Assembly: GCF_001640805.2 (NCBI RefSeq)
Contig: NC_066838.1
Span: 22,689,928 to 22,753,927, forward strand
Reading direction: 5' to 3'
Source of the DNA: Lates calcarifer
Lineage: Eukaryota > Chordata > Actinopteri > Centropomidae
DNA: 64,000 nt
Shown: positions 35,501 to 45,245 of the stretch, in pieces
Numbering within the stretch: position 1 is the stretch's first letter
Layout: every line of letters begins with the position of its first letter
Program-made: the position numbers and the translations under genes
The notes under the pieces: generated by a model
What the model saw: the letters and a program-made list of their open reading frames with translations, nothing else
Told to the model about the DNA's origin: nothing
Databases searched by the model: none

Positions 35501-38426
35501 GAGTGAGTGAATGGCGTGAAAGACCTTGATATAAGAACAGCCTGTTATCAATAGAACACATTTAATAAAGCAACAATGCTCTAAAGTACTTCAGACTATG
35601 CCTTTTTATATCTTTGTAAATCGTCAGTCACTATAAAAGACATTCTGATATGACAAAATATTAAAAACACACACAATGTTCTCTTTTGTCATACATTATC
35701 TTAGCATCGTATGATGTTTGTGTTGTTAAAGTGGGTTTATTCAAGTGTAAACCTACTATAACTCATCTGAGCTCCAGGCATAAGTGCCACATAAGGTCAA
35801 GCAAAGCAAATATGAGACATTGTAGAATTCTTGAGAATAACATGTGATGGGTCACAAGTGACACAGACAGATGGAGAAAGGAGGAGGTTCCACGGGAGTG
35901 ATTTTGCCATTTGAGCTCAGCCTTCCTGAGTGTCTTCCACCCTTCCTCAAAGATCTGGATGTTACAGCAGAGTCCAGCTGTGGGCCCACTCCCAACTAAC
36001 TGAGGATTCAGGGTTTGCTCATAGTGGTCCTCTGGGAACACTGAGAGCTGTCTGGATCACATTACACAAAATGAAGAGTGTTCCCAAGTCACAAACCCTG
36101 AAGTTGTGCAATGAGGTGATATCATAGCTCAGGGTTAAGGTGGGGAAAAAGAAGGTGTGGTCTGCAAATTTTCCATCCAACTGCTTTTTGTCTCCATTAC
36201 ACATACACAAGGCCTACGTGCACCGATGGTCAGCTGGGAAAATTCAGGAACACACATTCACTTGTTGTCTCCGTATATGTACAGAGTTATACGCTGAAAA
36301 TGTTAAATTTTTGATTGTTTTTCAAAACACCAAAAATTAACTGTTTCTTGCTCCTCTGAGTTAATTCAGACAGCTATTGTAAATTAGTACGTAAGTATGT
36401 ATTGTACACCTCCCTTTGACATGCAAATCCTGTCTTACAGGAGGCAACTAAAAGCCTTATTGAGAATAACCCAACATACTGGTGCCGTAAAGAAGGAACC
36501 TGTAATATAGAAATCTTCCAAAATGGCAACGAGTTGCGGCTGAGCAGCAAAGACGGTGGGTTGATATTGATAACTCACACACCGAAGGTTATAATACATT
36601 CTTGTGGTATGGTTTTGCAGCAGAACAATGCATAGACCTGCTTTTTAAGTACTGAAATATTTCTAATATTCAATATCCCTACAGCTAATTCAGCTTCTTT
36701 GGCTGAAGCGCTCAAGAGTGAAGATTTGAAAGAGAAGGTAAGACAGCACTAGATGCTACAGCCTGATTACCATAGTGCGGAAGTGAAATAATTTTCAAAC
36801 GCACAAGGCAACGCAAGTCTTTCACGGCAAAGCCTGCAAGTGAAATGAACTTTTAGCTTTATACCTACTGTAGTTTGCCTGTTTACAGCCTACATCAAGG
36901 ACGACTGAGATGACTCTACTCAGGCGAACATGAGCATAATTATTTTGTATGATTCCAAAAGCTATGAATTCCCAAAATACTTCTTTTGAACAAAATCTCA
37001 TCTCTTCACTTTGTTTCCAGCTGGGTGTGACTAAGGTTGAGACCCCGTCATCATCAGGATCCTCAGTATTTGTTGGAATACTGGTCACTGGTCTGCTTGC
37101 CGCCCTTGCAATGACCATCGGTTACTTAAAATGCCAACGCAGGACTGACACCAAGGGGGTGAAGCTGGTAAGCACATTTTCACTTTTTCAGCTAAAAATG
37201 GATTTAGGCCTACAATATACTGTACTCTATGTCGCCACCATGGACCTGATTTACTTATTTTCTAGCTCACATGTTGATGGTGGATTTACATGTGCTGGCA
37301 GATCACAGCCCATAAACTGAAAATGACTATAGATTTAGCTTTTTTTTCCTCCAGAAACACTGCATAATTCTTAGTTATAACCATGTCTGGTTCTAATTTG
37401 TTCATCTGAAAAATTCTAGTACAACACTGACCTGGGTGACCTAACATATGACCTGCAGGTGTGTTTTTTCATAAATATGTAATTCATTCACCATATGCTA
37501 CAGTCACAGTCGTCATTATAGATTCACTATGCATAGATTTTCTTGGGCAAAGTTCATGTCTTCCTACATCTGAAATCAAAACAGGACTATTTCCTTACTT
37601 TTTCAATTCCTGCCAGTGTTTTAATTAGGGAGTGTTGCTGGCCAGCTATCAGAGAGAATATGCAGAGAAAGACCCACACCCTGCTCTCTGTTGCCTTATT
37701 CATCTGCAGAGCTTACTGTTTCATCTAGAAGCCAGATGCAGCTGTTTCTCTGTACCACTCACCAAATCACATGATAGAGACCACATTAAAGGATGTGTTT
37801 GCGTGTGTTTATAAGTAATAGTGGGAGGGTGTGGGGGATAGTGGGTGCACCTGTGTACATATGTGTTTTTGTGTGCATGATAGACCTGTGTCTGATCATC
37901 AAATCAAATGCTTCATTTTTAATGCCTTCTGAATATTTTATCCAAGGACCCATAAAACACATCAGCATAGTGAAGCTGTTCTTTTTTTAATATACTGAAT
38001 CAATATGACTGCTATGTTAGAGATGGAGACTTCAGTTCATATGTCCAGTGTACACATTGATGCAGTTTACAAATGCACAATAATATGCACATTTGTGCTA
38101 TCTTTAGCTTGTTTTACACTGGTATAAAAAAAGAGGTGACAGCTGCTACGCAACTGCAATAAGCAAGCTTGATACCCAGGTATTTTCCATCTAGCCTTTC
38201 GATAATGAGTTGGTCATTTGTTCTGTGTGTGTAGGCAGAGGAAGCCTATCCAGTAGATCAGGAGAACCAGGGGAACACGCTGGTATCTGTGGCCCCCCTC
38301 AACCCTCCTCCAGAGACCCAGGAGAAACCCAGCGTAAATGGAGAGTCCCCTGAGGCAGCCAAGACCCAGCCTCCTCCTCCCACCAATGGCCACTCCACTG
38401 CCAAGACAGCAGACACCGAGCTGTGA
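23504..38426 (+). CDS. cd34: CD34 antigen, sialomucin (eight coding exons, 332 aa)
   Basis: Type I membrane sialomucin of haematopoietic progenitors and vascular endothelium, acting in adhesion, migration and signalling. Exons 23504-23585, 33680-33754, 34030-34286, 34460-34537, 36441-36555, 36685-36737, 37021-37167 and 38235-38426 total 999 nt and join in frame. Residues 1-28 are a signal peptide. About 30-125 form an acidic Ala/Gly/Ser/Thr-rich stalk. Four cysteines (VKC, ADC, YWC, GTC) mark the compact domain. FVGILVTGLLAALAMTIGYL is the transmembrane helix, followed by KCQRR. The tail has EEAYPVDQENQG, PSVNG, TNGHS and a final ADTEL, matching the layout and end of mammalian CD34. Eight exons also match mammalian CD34. 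The gene is shorter than human CD34 (385 aa), mainly in the mucin part. The paralogues PODXL and PODXL2 end DTHL and sit elsewhere. The first ATG has a strong context (A at -3, G at +4). Confidence 0.9.
23586..33679 (+). other. cd34: cd34 intron 1
   Basis: 10.1 kb between the signal-peptide exon and exon 2, starting gtaagt and ending ttccttgcag. Open frames within it have no recognisable domain. It includes a (TTTTA)n run at 30288-30316. Two stretches look less random than their surroundings: 27520-27790 (with a short palindrome gctgtaa-tt-ttacagc at 27594-27609) and 33010-33190 (atttgcat, a CArG-like ccatatgtgg, ctattaattag). Both are only candidate regulatory blocks. Confidence 0.8.
30288..30316 (+). 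repeat. (TTTTA)n low-complexity repeat
   Basis: About five units of ttta/tttta in a T-rich run. Confidence 0.9.
33680..33754 (+). CDS. cd34: cd34 exon 2: start of extracellular stalk
   Basis: 75 nt between ccttgcag and gtagga. It encodes (N)EVICQDDSVTDAATAADLGG and DSSA. The start is close to the expected signal-peptidase site, and the frame is continuous with exons 1 and 3. Confidence 0.8.
34030..34286 (+). CDS. cd34: cd34 exon 3: acidic mucin-like stalk
   Basis: 257 nt after gttcttag. It encodes TDVPAPAASSAPTVDSGDGD, a Gly-rich GAGGGEDS run, then ATIITIDIGADNPNVDLSG and later NENSDVSNVVKKVV. It is rich in Ser, Thr, Ala, Pro, Asp and Glu. The donor lies in a GTGGTGGTGGGTACC run. Only GTG-phase cuts (34283 or 34286) keep the next exon open, and cutting before gtacct gives a stop in exon 4. 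Confidence 0.85.
34460..34537 (+). CDS. cd34: cd34 exon 4: first two cysteines
   Basis: 78 nt between gtctacag and gtgagt, phase 0-0. It encodes PTVKCVGENDIPESNAVKAM and VATADC. The two Cys begin the disulfide-bonded globular domain of the CD34 family. Confidence 0.85.
34538..36440 (+). other. cd34: cd34 intron 4
   Basis: 1.9 kb with consensus ends (gtgagt, gtcttacag). Nothing gene-like or repetitive was recognised. Confidence 0.8.
36441..36555 (+). CDS. cd34: cd34 exon 5: second cysteine pair
   Basis: 115 nt between cttacag and gtgggt. It encodes EATKSLIENNPTYWCRKEGT, then CNIEIFQNGNELRLSSKD. YWC and GTC supply the other two domain cysteines. Confidence 0.88.
36685..36737 (+). CDS. cd34: cd34 exon 6: juxtamembrane
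   Basis: 53 nt between ccctacag and gtaaga. It encodes ANSASLAEALKSEDLKEK, a charged helix-prone segment before the membrane. The small size and the phase (2-0) fit the neighbouring exons exactly. Confidence 0.85.
37021..37167 (+). CDS. cd34: cd34 exon 7: transmembrane segment
   Basis: 147 nt between tgtttccag and gtaagc, phase 0-0. It encodes LGVTKVETPSSSGSS, the 20-residue hydrophobic helix FVGILVTGLLAALAMTIGYL and the stop-transfer basic run KCQRRTDTKGVKL. Confidence 0.92.
37168..38234 (+). other. cd34: cd34 intron 7
   Basis: 1.07 kb between the transmembrane exon and the last exon. It contains a 39-nt exon-like segment (37420-37458). The rest is AT-rich with GT tracts and shows nothing else. 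Confidence 0.75.
37420..37458 (+). CDS. cd34: Possible 39-nt in-frame cassette exon of cd34
   Basis: An AG acceptor (aaaattctag) and a gtgtgt donor bound exactly 13 codons in phase 0-0, reading YNTDLGDLTYDLQ. It would insert two tyrosines between the transmembrane exon and the cytoplasmic exon without changing frame. The upstream pyrimidine tract is weak, so inclusion may be rare, or the match could be chance. Confidence 0.35.
38235..38426 (+). CDS. cd34: cd34 exon 8: cytoplasmic tail and stop
   Basis: 192 nt after gtgtgtag. It encodes AEEAYPVDQENQGNTLVSVA, Pro-rich PLNPPPETQEK, PSVNGESPEAAK and TNGHSTAKTADTEL, then TGA. Mammalian CD34 has a similar order (ED/EE-x-Y, QG, ASVN, NGHS, ADTEL). 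The C-terminal DTEL has the form of a PDZ ligand. Confidence 0.93.
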   Translation, partial: AEEAYPVDQENQGNTLVSVAPLNPPPETQEKPSVNGESPEAAKTQPPPPTNGHSTAKTADTEL

Positions 38427-40155
38427 AATGGCCTACAACGGATTGCAGCCCAGGAACTACCCCCACAAACACACCCATCCACACACATGCCTATGAAAAC
38501 TCACCTCCTCTCCTGAGTCCACTCCTGCCCAGTCACACAGCAAAGTGGACTACAGGGACTAGAACTGTCTTTTGCGTCAACACTCCTCTTGTTATGGTTC
38601 CCTTGCCTCCTCCTTTGGCTATGTGCCTCAACAAACATCAGGAAAACTAGTCTGATGATGACGATGATGGTGGTGATGAATGATGCTGATGATGACGAAG
38701 GCTCAGTCCCTGGGTTGTTGACGGCAGTCAGGCTGGAGTCGAGGGACAGGAGATGGGCAGTTCTGGGTGGGAGGAGAGTGTATTTTAGCAATTTATCAGC
38801 GCTGGCTCCCACGGTGACTGCAACCTCTGGAGTCCCAGCCATTTGCTGTCAACACCCAGCAGGGGTCTCTGCTTGTCGTCCCGTTTAAAGCTTCAACCAA
38901 ATCCTCCACCAGAAAATACAGTATAAGCACATAAATGAAATTGTTCCTTGGTTTATTGATAAGCCGTGACAGACAGAGAGGAGACAAATCACACTGCCTT
39001 GAAATCTGTTTACAAACTTCTCAGAGAGAAAATCCATTGGGCTCTCATCTTGTTTGTCTGATTGAGTTATTGATCATGTAGGTGTGCGAATGCGTGTGTG
39101 TGTATGTGTGTTTGTGTGCTGCTGTCATGCCCGCATGTGTGTGTTAACATATACTTCTATCTGCACTGTGCATGGACTGTATATATCTAAGCTTTTCTTG
39201 CTTACTGTGCGTACTGTATGGCATGTTTGATGAGGAGTGATAGATGTCGATCATGTGAGTGAAGAATGAGGGTGAATGTGCATGTGAACATTAGCCATGA
39301 AAAGCATTCAGTTTTGTAAAATGAGTTGACAAAGTGATGGTTCACCCAGTTACTGTGATGAGGAGGGAGAAATAGTCACAACATTTTCTTGAAGAGGGGT
39401 AGCCGTAAGGAATTCTCCAATCTGCTACCGCAAACTGAAGTGATATAAAACACAAAGTTAACCAGCTTCTTAACAATGGCTTTATAGTCACTGCTGAAAA
39501 TCATGAGGCTGTCTGTCTGCCCAACAGACTTCTAAAGGCCTCAGACACAGAGCCTCTTACTGTCAGCTCTGTCCATCCATTTGTCAGTGTTACTCTCTTT
39601 TCAATATACTGTATAAGCTCTTTTTAACTAGCAGTATCCTATTGAGCAGTGTGTATAGTATGGTGACTCTTTGTCTTGTTTTTATTCTGTGTACACACAC
39701 TTGCGATTTTCATTTTATGTGCCAAAGAATTTCATTTCATAGCCTATGTTGTACTAAAATATGTACTTTGTGGCAACTTTGCAATGTTTGATTCAGGTCA
39801 TACGTGTTGTAAAAAGATGCTCAAAGGCTATGACTGTTAGAACAAAGCATCTGGTGGCCAATATCTGTGTTTTCTTTTTTTTCCTGCCCTGTAAGTTCAG
39901 GTGACATCAGTTTTTACAGACATACCAGAGGTAAAGTACAAAAGAAAATTAGATTTTTTTTTTATTATTATTTTTTTGTGTCAAATGGGAACAAAGAAAT
40001 GGGATGTCTCACATTGATTCCTCCTTTCAGTCAATTTTGTATCTTTTCATTGCTAACATTCCAGTGTTACTGTTTCATTTTACTAGTACCCTGTAGTTTG
40101 AATTGGATTTAACATGAAAAAAATAAAAAGCAGAAAATAAACAACTTGAATGAAT
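38427..40155 (+). other. cd34: cd34 3'UTR
   Basis: 1.7 kb from the stop to just past two AATAAA signals. It contains a GAT/GAC-rich run (38652-38698), GT-rich runs near 39090-39115, and a T-rich tract (39953-39977). Local open frames are unsupported. Confidence 0.75.
40122..40141 (+). terminator. cd34: Two polyadenylation signals of cd34
   Basis: AATAAA occurs at 40122-40127 and again at 40136-40141, followed by a T/GT-rich stretch (gtcatgttttcagcctcatt) that could be the downstream element. Confidence 0.7.
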
Positions 40156-40256
40156 TGTCATGTTTTCAGCCTCATTTTATTTTTAAAAAGTCAATCAGAG
40201 GAGTGAGTGGAAAGAGTAATGAGGTTTCTAACAGACTGTTAGACACACTTACGCAC

Positions 40257-40276
40257 ACATACATACATACATACAT
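40257..40276 (+). repeat. (CATA)n microsatellite
   Basis: Five tetranucleotide units. Confidence 0.9.
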
Positions 40277-41034
40277 CTGTGCTCTAACACACTCGGAATT
40301 TAAATCCCACACAGCCCATAAGGTCACACAGCTGGTTTGCATAAGCAGTAGTAATGACATCACTTCACACTGTTTTGTCTTTCACAGTTCGGGTGGGGCG
40401 GCAAAAACATCTCCCAGCTGTCTTTTCCAAACAGCACAGGACATGTTCATGAGTACCATGTCAATCCAGGGTCTACTCACCATCCATCATGGTGTTCATA
40501 TATGTATTTTTAATTCAGTTTCTGTCACCATCTGCTGTATGGGACAGTGTGACTAGTTTATTTCTCATCCATTCACACCCGTTCATTCATCACAAGATCA
40601 AGTCCAATGTGAATTCCTACCCTGCCCTGTCCCCTTCCACACCCTACAAGGAAAATATTTCCTCAAGGCCATTAAGCAGCGCTGTGAAACAGTCCTGTTG
40701 TCACAATATGCCACAACCGTAAAGTCAGTGCAAGAGACACATACCACAGACATAAATATATTGGTTTAAATGTGGTCATCTACAATCTGAGACTGGCCAA
40801 CTGCTGCACAGTTCAAATTTAAGATGTGTAAATCCCTGCAGACATGAACATCACTGTACATACACTCATGCATGTCTGTTATTTGCAACCTATTTGACCT
40901 TGAACCCTGTAAAGTGATTCCTCAGCTAAGATCATCTTACTTTATGCACACATAATGTCAGTAGATTCAAACCAACAGACCCCACCCATGTCAGACTATG
41001 GAGTACACTTCTCTCTAAACTCGTAGTAGTATCT

Positions 41035-41425
41035 AGGGTGCAGATTTGTTTGCCCTGGTTTCAAGATATGCATCTCTTTTTAGCCACCGCCCCAATACAG
41101 AGGATAGAGATTAATGGGATTTAATTTTGTGGTGCTTGCAACATTGAAAAAATTAACAGCAACATCTCTTTCTCTGTTCACAACAAGGTCTCTGGATTAT
41201 TGAAAGACCTTGTTGTGAATATTTTTTCACTGGAACTACTCTCTAATGAAGAAACAGTCCCTATGAAAACAGCTGGCAGAGTGCTATGTAGAAATGTTGC
41301 TGTTGTATGAGCACCACAAACTAAATTCCATTTAACTCCATTGTTTTGGGGTTTGTGGCAGAAATGTGAGACACAGATATCTCAAAACCTGGACAAATTA
41401 AACCAGCTGTCTGAATGGCCACATA
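41035..41425. mobile_element. Foldback / MITE-like inverted-repeat element
   Basis: The centre is a perfect 15-bp inverted repeat (41177-41191 against 41205-41219, 13-nt loop). Further out, gtggtgct (41129-41136) faces agcaccac (41310-41317). Still further, the left segment near 41044-41076 (tttgccctggtttcaagata) matches the reverse complement of the segment near 41368-41402. The arms are imperfect and the right arm is about 50 bp longer. It encodes nothing, consistent with a non-autonomous DNA transposon; the family is not assigned. Confidence 0.65.
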
Positions 41426-42394
41426 TCACTAGAGGTAAGTGAACTGTAATTTGGACCCTTTAAATTTTCCACCCATCGGCCCCTGTACCCCTTCAGTGTA
41501 TCACTCCAAATCTTCTCCTCCACAGCTTTTCTTCAATGTCACATAAATCCCCCAGCTCCAGTCTGCTCCCCTCCCATCCTTCATCCCATCCAGCTCTTAG
41601 TTTCTCCACCCCTCTACTCCTCCATCCAGCCAAGAGTAGTGTACGTGCAGTGGAATCTGGGATTATGAACAAAACTCAGCTGGTTGTTTTTATTGTGGGG
41701 AGGCTCCCCCCTCAGCGTAGTTCCAGCTGCCAAATACGTCATGTTTTCCCTCTCCAAGCCAAAGCACGCCCCTTCTAAACTCATTGATGGTAAGACAATA
41801 TTGCGTGGAATCGAAGGGTGGGAGGTAGAAGAGAGCACACAAGAGACTGAGCAGGACCCCGAGGTCAGGAGGTGAAGTCTGCATATTCAGCCTGTGATGA
41901 AAATTAAAAGTCAGGCTGATAAACTCTGAGGTTCATGAAAAGGTTAAAAAAATATCAGCGGGGTAATAGGAAGAGAGTCAGTGACAATCACAATTTTGTG
42001 CAACATGAAATGACAAAATGAATATTTTTCTGCAGACCCTCACTTAAGTTTCATCCTCTCCCTGAGTTTCCTGTTCTAGAAGAAGGCACAATAAGGAATG
42101 ATAACCAACTTCCTTCCTCTCTGGAACATCATACATGGTGTTTATCTGACTGGGGAACACTGAACAAGATAACGTGACCTCTCTGGAGCTTATGCAATAA
42201 CAGGATCAAATCTGTTAACACACTTTACAACTATAAAAATACATTAAACTCAGTGATTATTATGGATACTATGTAGTTCTGGTAAAGACCTTCTTTCTTG
42301 GAATGTCAAGCAACAGATTATTTTCATCAGTGAACCAGAGATCCTTTATTCCCACTATGAATCTCATTAACAATGGTTTAAACCTGCAATAACG

Positions 42395-43075
42395 GATTTT
42401 TGGCCACTTGGGGGCAGCAGACACAAGGTGCGCACAGAACATTAACACACCTGTGGTGGCGTCTTTAATTTGATATGGCGGCCTCATTACTGTGGAGTTG
42501 CGTGTTGACACATTCAGCAGATATGGAGCAACGTCGTCATTTATTTGGAGTCTTGTCTGGCTACCCGGCGAATGTAAGTTAAAAACTGGCTCTTGTTTTA
42601 GCTCTGTTTTTGGTCTGTACTAACTCCTGAGGGAGATATAATGCCAGCTGCCCAGTTTGTGCCTCTCATGAATTAGCATACCTTCGGTAACAGCGGTAAC
42701 CATCAGTGTTTCTAAAAGAATGTTTGAGAAACCCATTTACAAATGACTTAAAGTTGTTCTGAATTTCCAGACTCGCCAAAGACTTTTCTAACCATCTGGG
42801 TGATAGTATTCCGTCTACTAAATGATATATGAGAGGCACTATCTGCCGGCTGAAGTGCTCCACTGTTCACCAGCAGGTTGCAAACTCTGCCATTTGGTGC
42901 TGAGTAGGCAGGAAACAGTTGGTTTAGCAGAACTTTTTTTGTTGTTCTTGTTAAGAACAGCTGCTATACTTTGGCTTCAAACAACAGTGAGAGGAAACTA
43001 GAGCAGTAAGCTGAAAGAGGCTAAAACGCTCTATACGGCTGAGGGGGAAGGCAGAGTTGGGTACTTTACAAACAA
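42395..43075. repeat. Dispersed teleost repeat, family not named
   Basis: The stretch ttggccacttgggggcagca (42400-42419), a ggcgaatgtaagt segment (42568-42580), gctccactgttcaccagcag (42856-42875) and the end gaaaacg-like aaaacgctctatacggctga (43023-43042) resemble a repeat I recall from many perch-like fish introns. A short frame starting at an ATG at 42475 is open to the GTAAGT, but the same frame stops at once and no partner exon exists. A roughly 180-bp segment with terminal inverted repeats (42659-42839) lies inside it. Confidence 0.5.
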
Positions 43076-45169
43076 CCCATTTTTACATACAAGTTGTCAT
43101 TAATAGCCACCAACAGATATGATAGAAAGATATGTAAAAGATCGACTTACAGAAAATGGTATCTACAAAAAATAAAGAAATAGTAACCTCATAGGACAAG
43201 GTAGAGAAACCAAGCCTCTAAGTTCAATGTCCACATATATTCAGAGAAAATAGAGATAATTAATACAATTTAATAGTTCAATTTTAATTCTTCTGCTCAG
43301 ATCTGGACCTGGAGAGGACGTTTACTACACAAATATGTAAATATACTGTTACTGTGGAGGAGAGAAAAACAAAACAGTTTTCATAATTAATTCCACAAAC
43401 AAAAAAGAAATGACCTAGCAGGAATTTATACCAGCTGTATCACACTGTATCAAAGCATGAGGGTCAGACAGGGATAAATATCTCTCATCAGTTCAAGCTG
43501 ACAAAAGATATTTCTCCCAAAATGGATGCTGACCAAAACCGTAAGGTAGTTAACCATGACTTGGAATCAATTAACACTACTCTATGTAAGCTGTTTTTTA
43601 AGCAAAGAATAAACCAACCAATCAACTAACTACCGTTAGAAATAAACGCGCACAGTTTAAACAGTTTGCGAGTGACGAGAAGAAGTTTTAGGATGTACTC
43701 CACTTTCAACTTTATATTGAATGATTTAGCAGTGTAAGGGTATTTTTCTCATGCAACACCCATGCATGAACAGTGCGTATCCACCCACTTTCACATAGAC
43801 ATTCTCTCAAAGTCCAAAACGCATGACGACTGGGGAGAAATTTAATATACTTTCACATGCTTTGAAAAAAAACATGCATCATGGGAAATGTACTATGCAG
43901 TTTCAAAGCTGGGATCCACATTTAGGGAGGGGCCCTCTGTAAGACAAATATGAGGCCCCACTGACTAATGTGCACACATCAGGGAGTGGCTAGACACATC
44001 CTACATGTTATTGTCCCATCAGTTAGTCATGCCAAAAACCATTTAACTTTTAATCGTTTTCTGCGTAATGACTTTTTACACTTTTAGCCCTTGTAAAAGT
44101 CACTACAATATTTGTTTAATGTTGCTAGACTGCAGATTGTTGTCGTGTGTGTCTGTGTGTGGTATGAGCTTGTATGCAAAAAATACTTTTTAATAGTTCT
44201 TTCTGAGGAGGCATTTTGCTGCATCTTCATGGTATTTTGAAAATTGCTTAAATCACTCTTGAAATGAAAGGACAGCACAGCATTATAAAAGTAATGACTA
44301 CACCCATGAACAAATGATGTTAATTGAAAAACTGGAGTTTAATATTTTGTCTCCATAGACACCTGAACAACAAATAATGGAAACTTAAATTGATATCCTG
44401 TCTGTTTCCTGCACAATGCTCTGTGCTGTCGTTGTCTATTACCAACATCTGCTGTAGGAAACAATCTGGAAAGCATTGTCTCTCTTTTCCAGTGATGCAG
44501 CTGTCCACAGATGCATCACACCCTGTAGTAAACTGTAGTAAAAGTCCATGCAATTGATTGCAATCTAATGATAGTTTACAAAAGCTGACCTCAGTGGTGC
44601 AGACAAATGGCGCAATACACTTATTTGCACAATAGATCTCATTTGATAAGCTGATAAAATGGTGTGACATTTGCCTACAAATACTTTTTGAATTGAAATG
44701 TATATTTAAAATGTACACACTTTGAAATAAGCATGCACACAACATTATACAAGTGATTTGCATCAGTCCCAATTGAAATAATCCAAACTATTGTTGGAGT
44801 GGAGCCTGTGAAAGTGAAGTCTCAGTGTGCTAATGTTGGGTTAGGATGCCCCCTGCTGTGGCCTTGGGGGCGAATCCGGGGGCAGATTAAAGAAGGCAAA
44901 GTCAAAATGAAAAGAAACAAAAGGGAAACTGGAAAGCAAATCATTTGTATAATTTTAGAAATATGGTTTACATGGCACAACCGAAGTTTAACTAGGCCCA
45001 GCAGGAGACTAATCCACATGGCGCTTTGTCCCATTCACATTATGTGAACGACAATCTGAACAGCTCTAGTAAAGCTGTTTGGTAAATGTGCTGAAGTGTT
45101 AATCCCATAGTATTTGTATCTGTTCAATGCAATATAGAGTAGGAAAGTACCCGCAGACCTTAATAGCCT

Positions 45170-45245
45170 GATTAGCACCTGCCTCACAGAGGCATGGTCT
45201 ACAATCAAAGGACACCATGGTTCAAACCTTGTGTTGGCAGACATC
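45170..45245 (+). repeat. Possible degraded tRNA-like SINE head
   Basis: tagcctgattagcacctgc followed about 50 bases later by ggttcaaacc (45220-45229) has the order and spacing of A- and B-boxes of a tRNA-derived SINE. No tail or target-site duplication was recognised. Confidence 0.3.

Noticed and set aside
36949..37320. Long frame reading through cd34 exon 7 into both introns
   Set aside because: The coding part is exon 7; the extensions cross consensus splice sites and match nothing in CD34.
42475..42573. ATG-led frame MAASLLWSCV... ending at a GTAAGT
   Set aside because: It lies in a dispersed repeat, and no downstream exon continues it. The GTAAGT is part of the repeat as I recall it.
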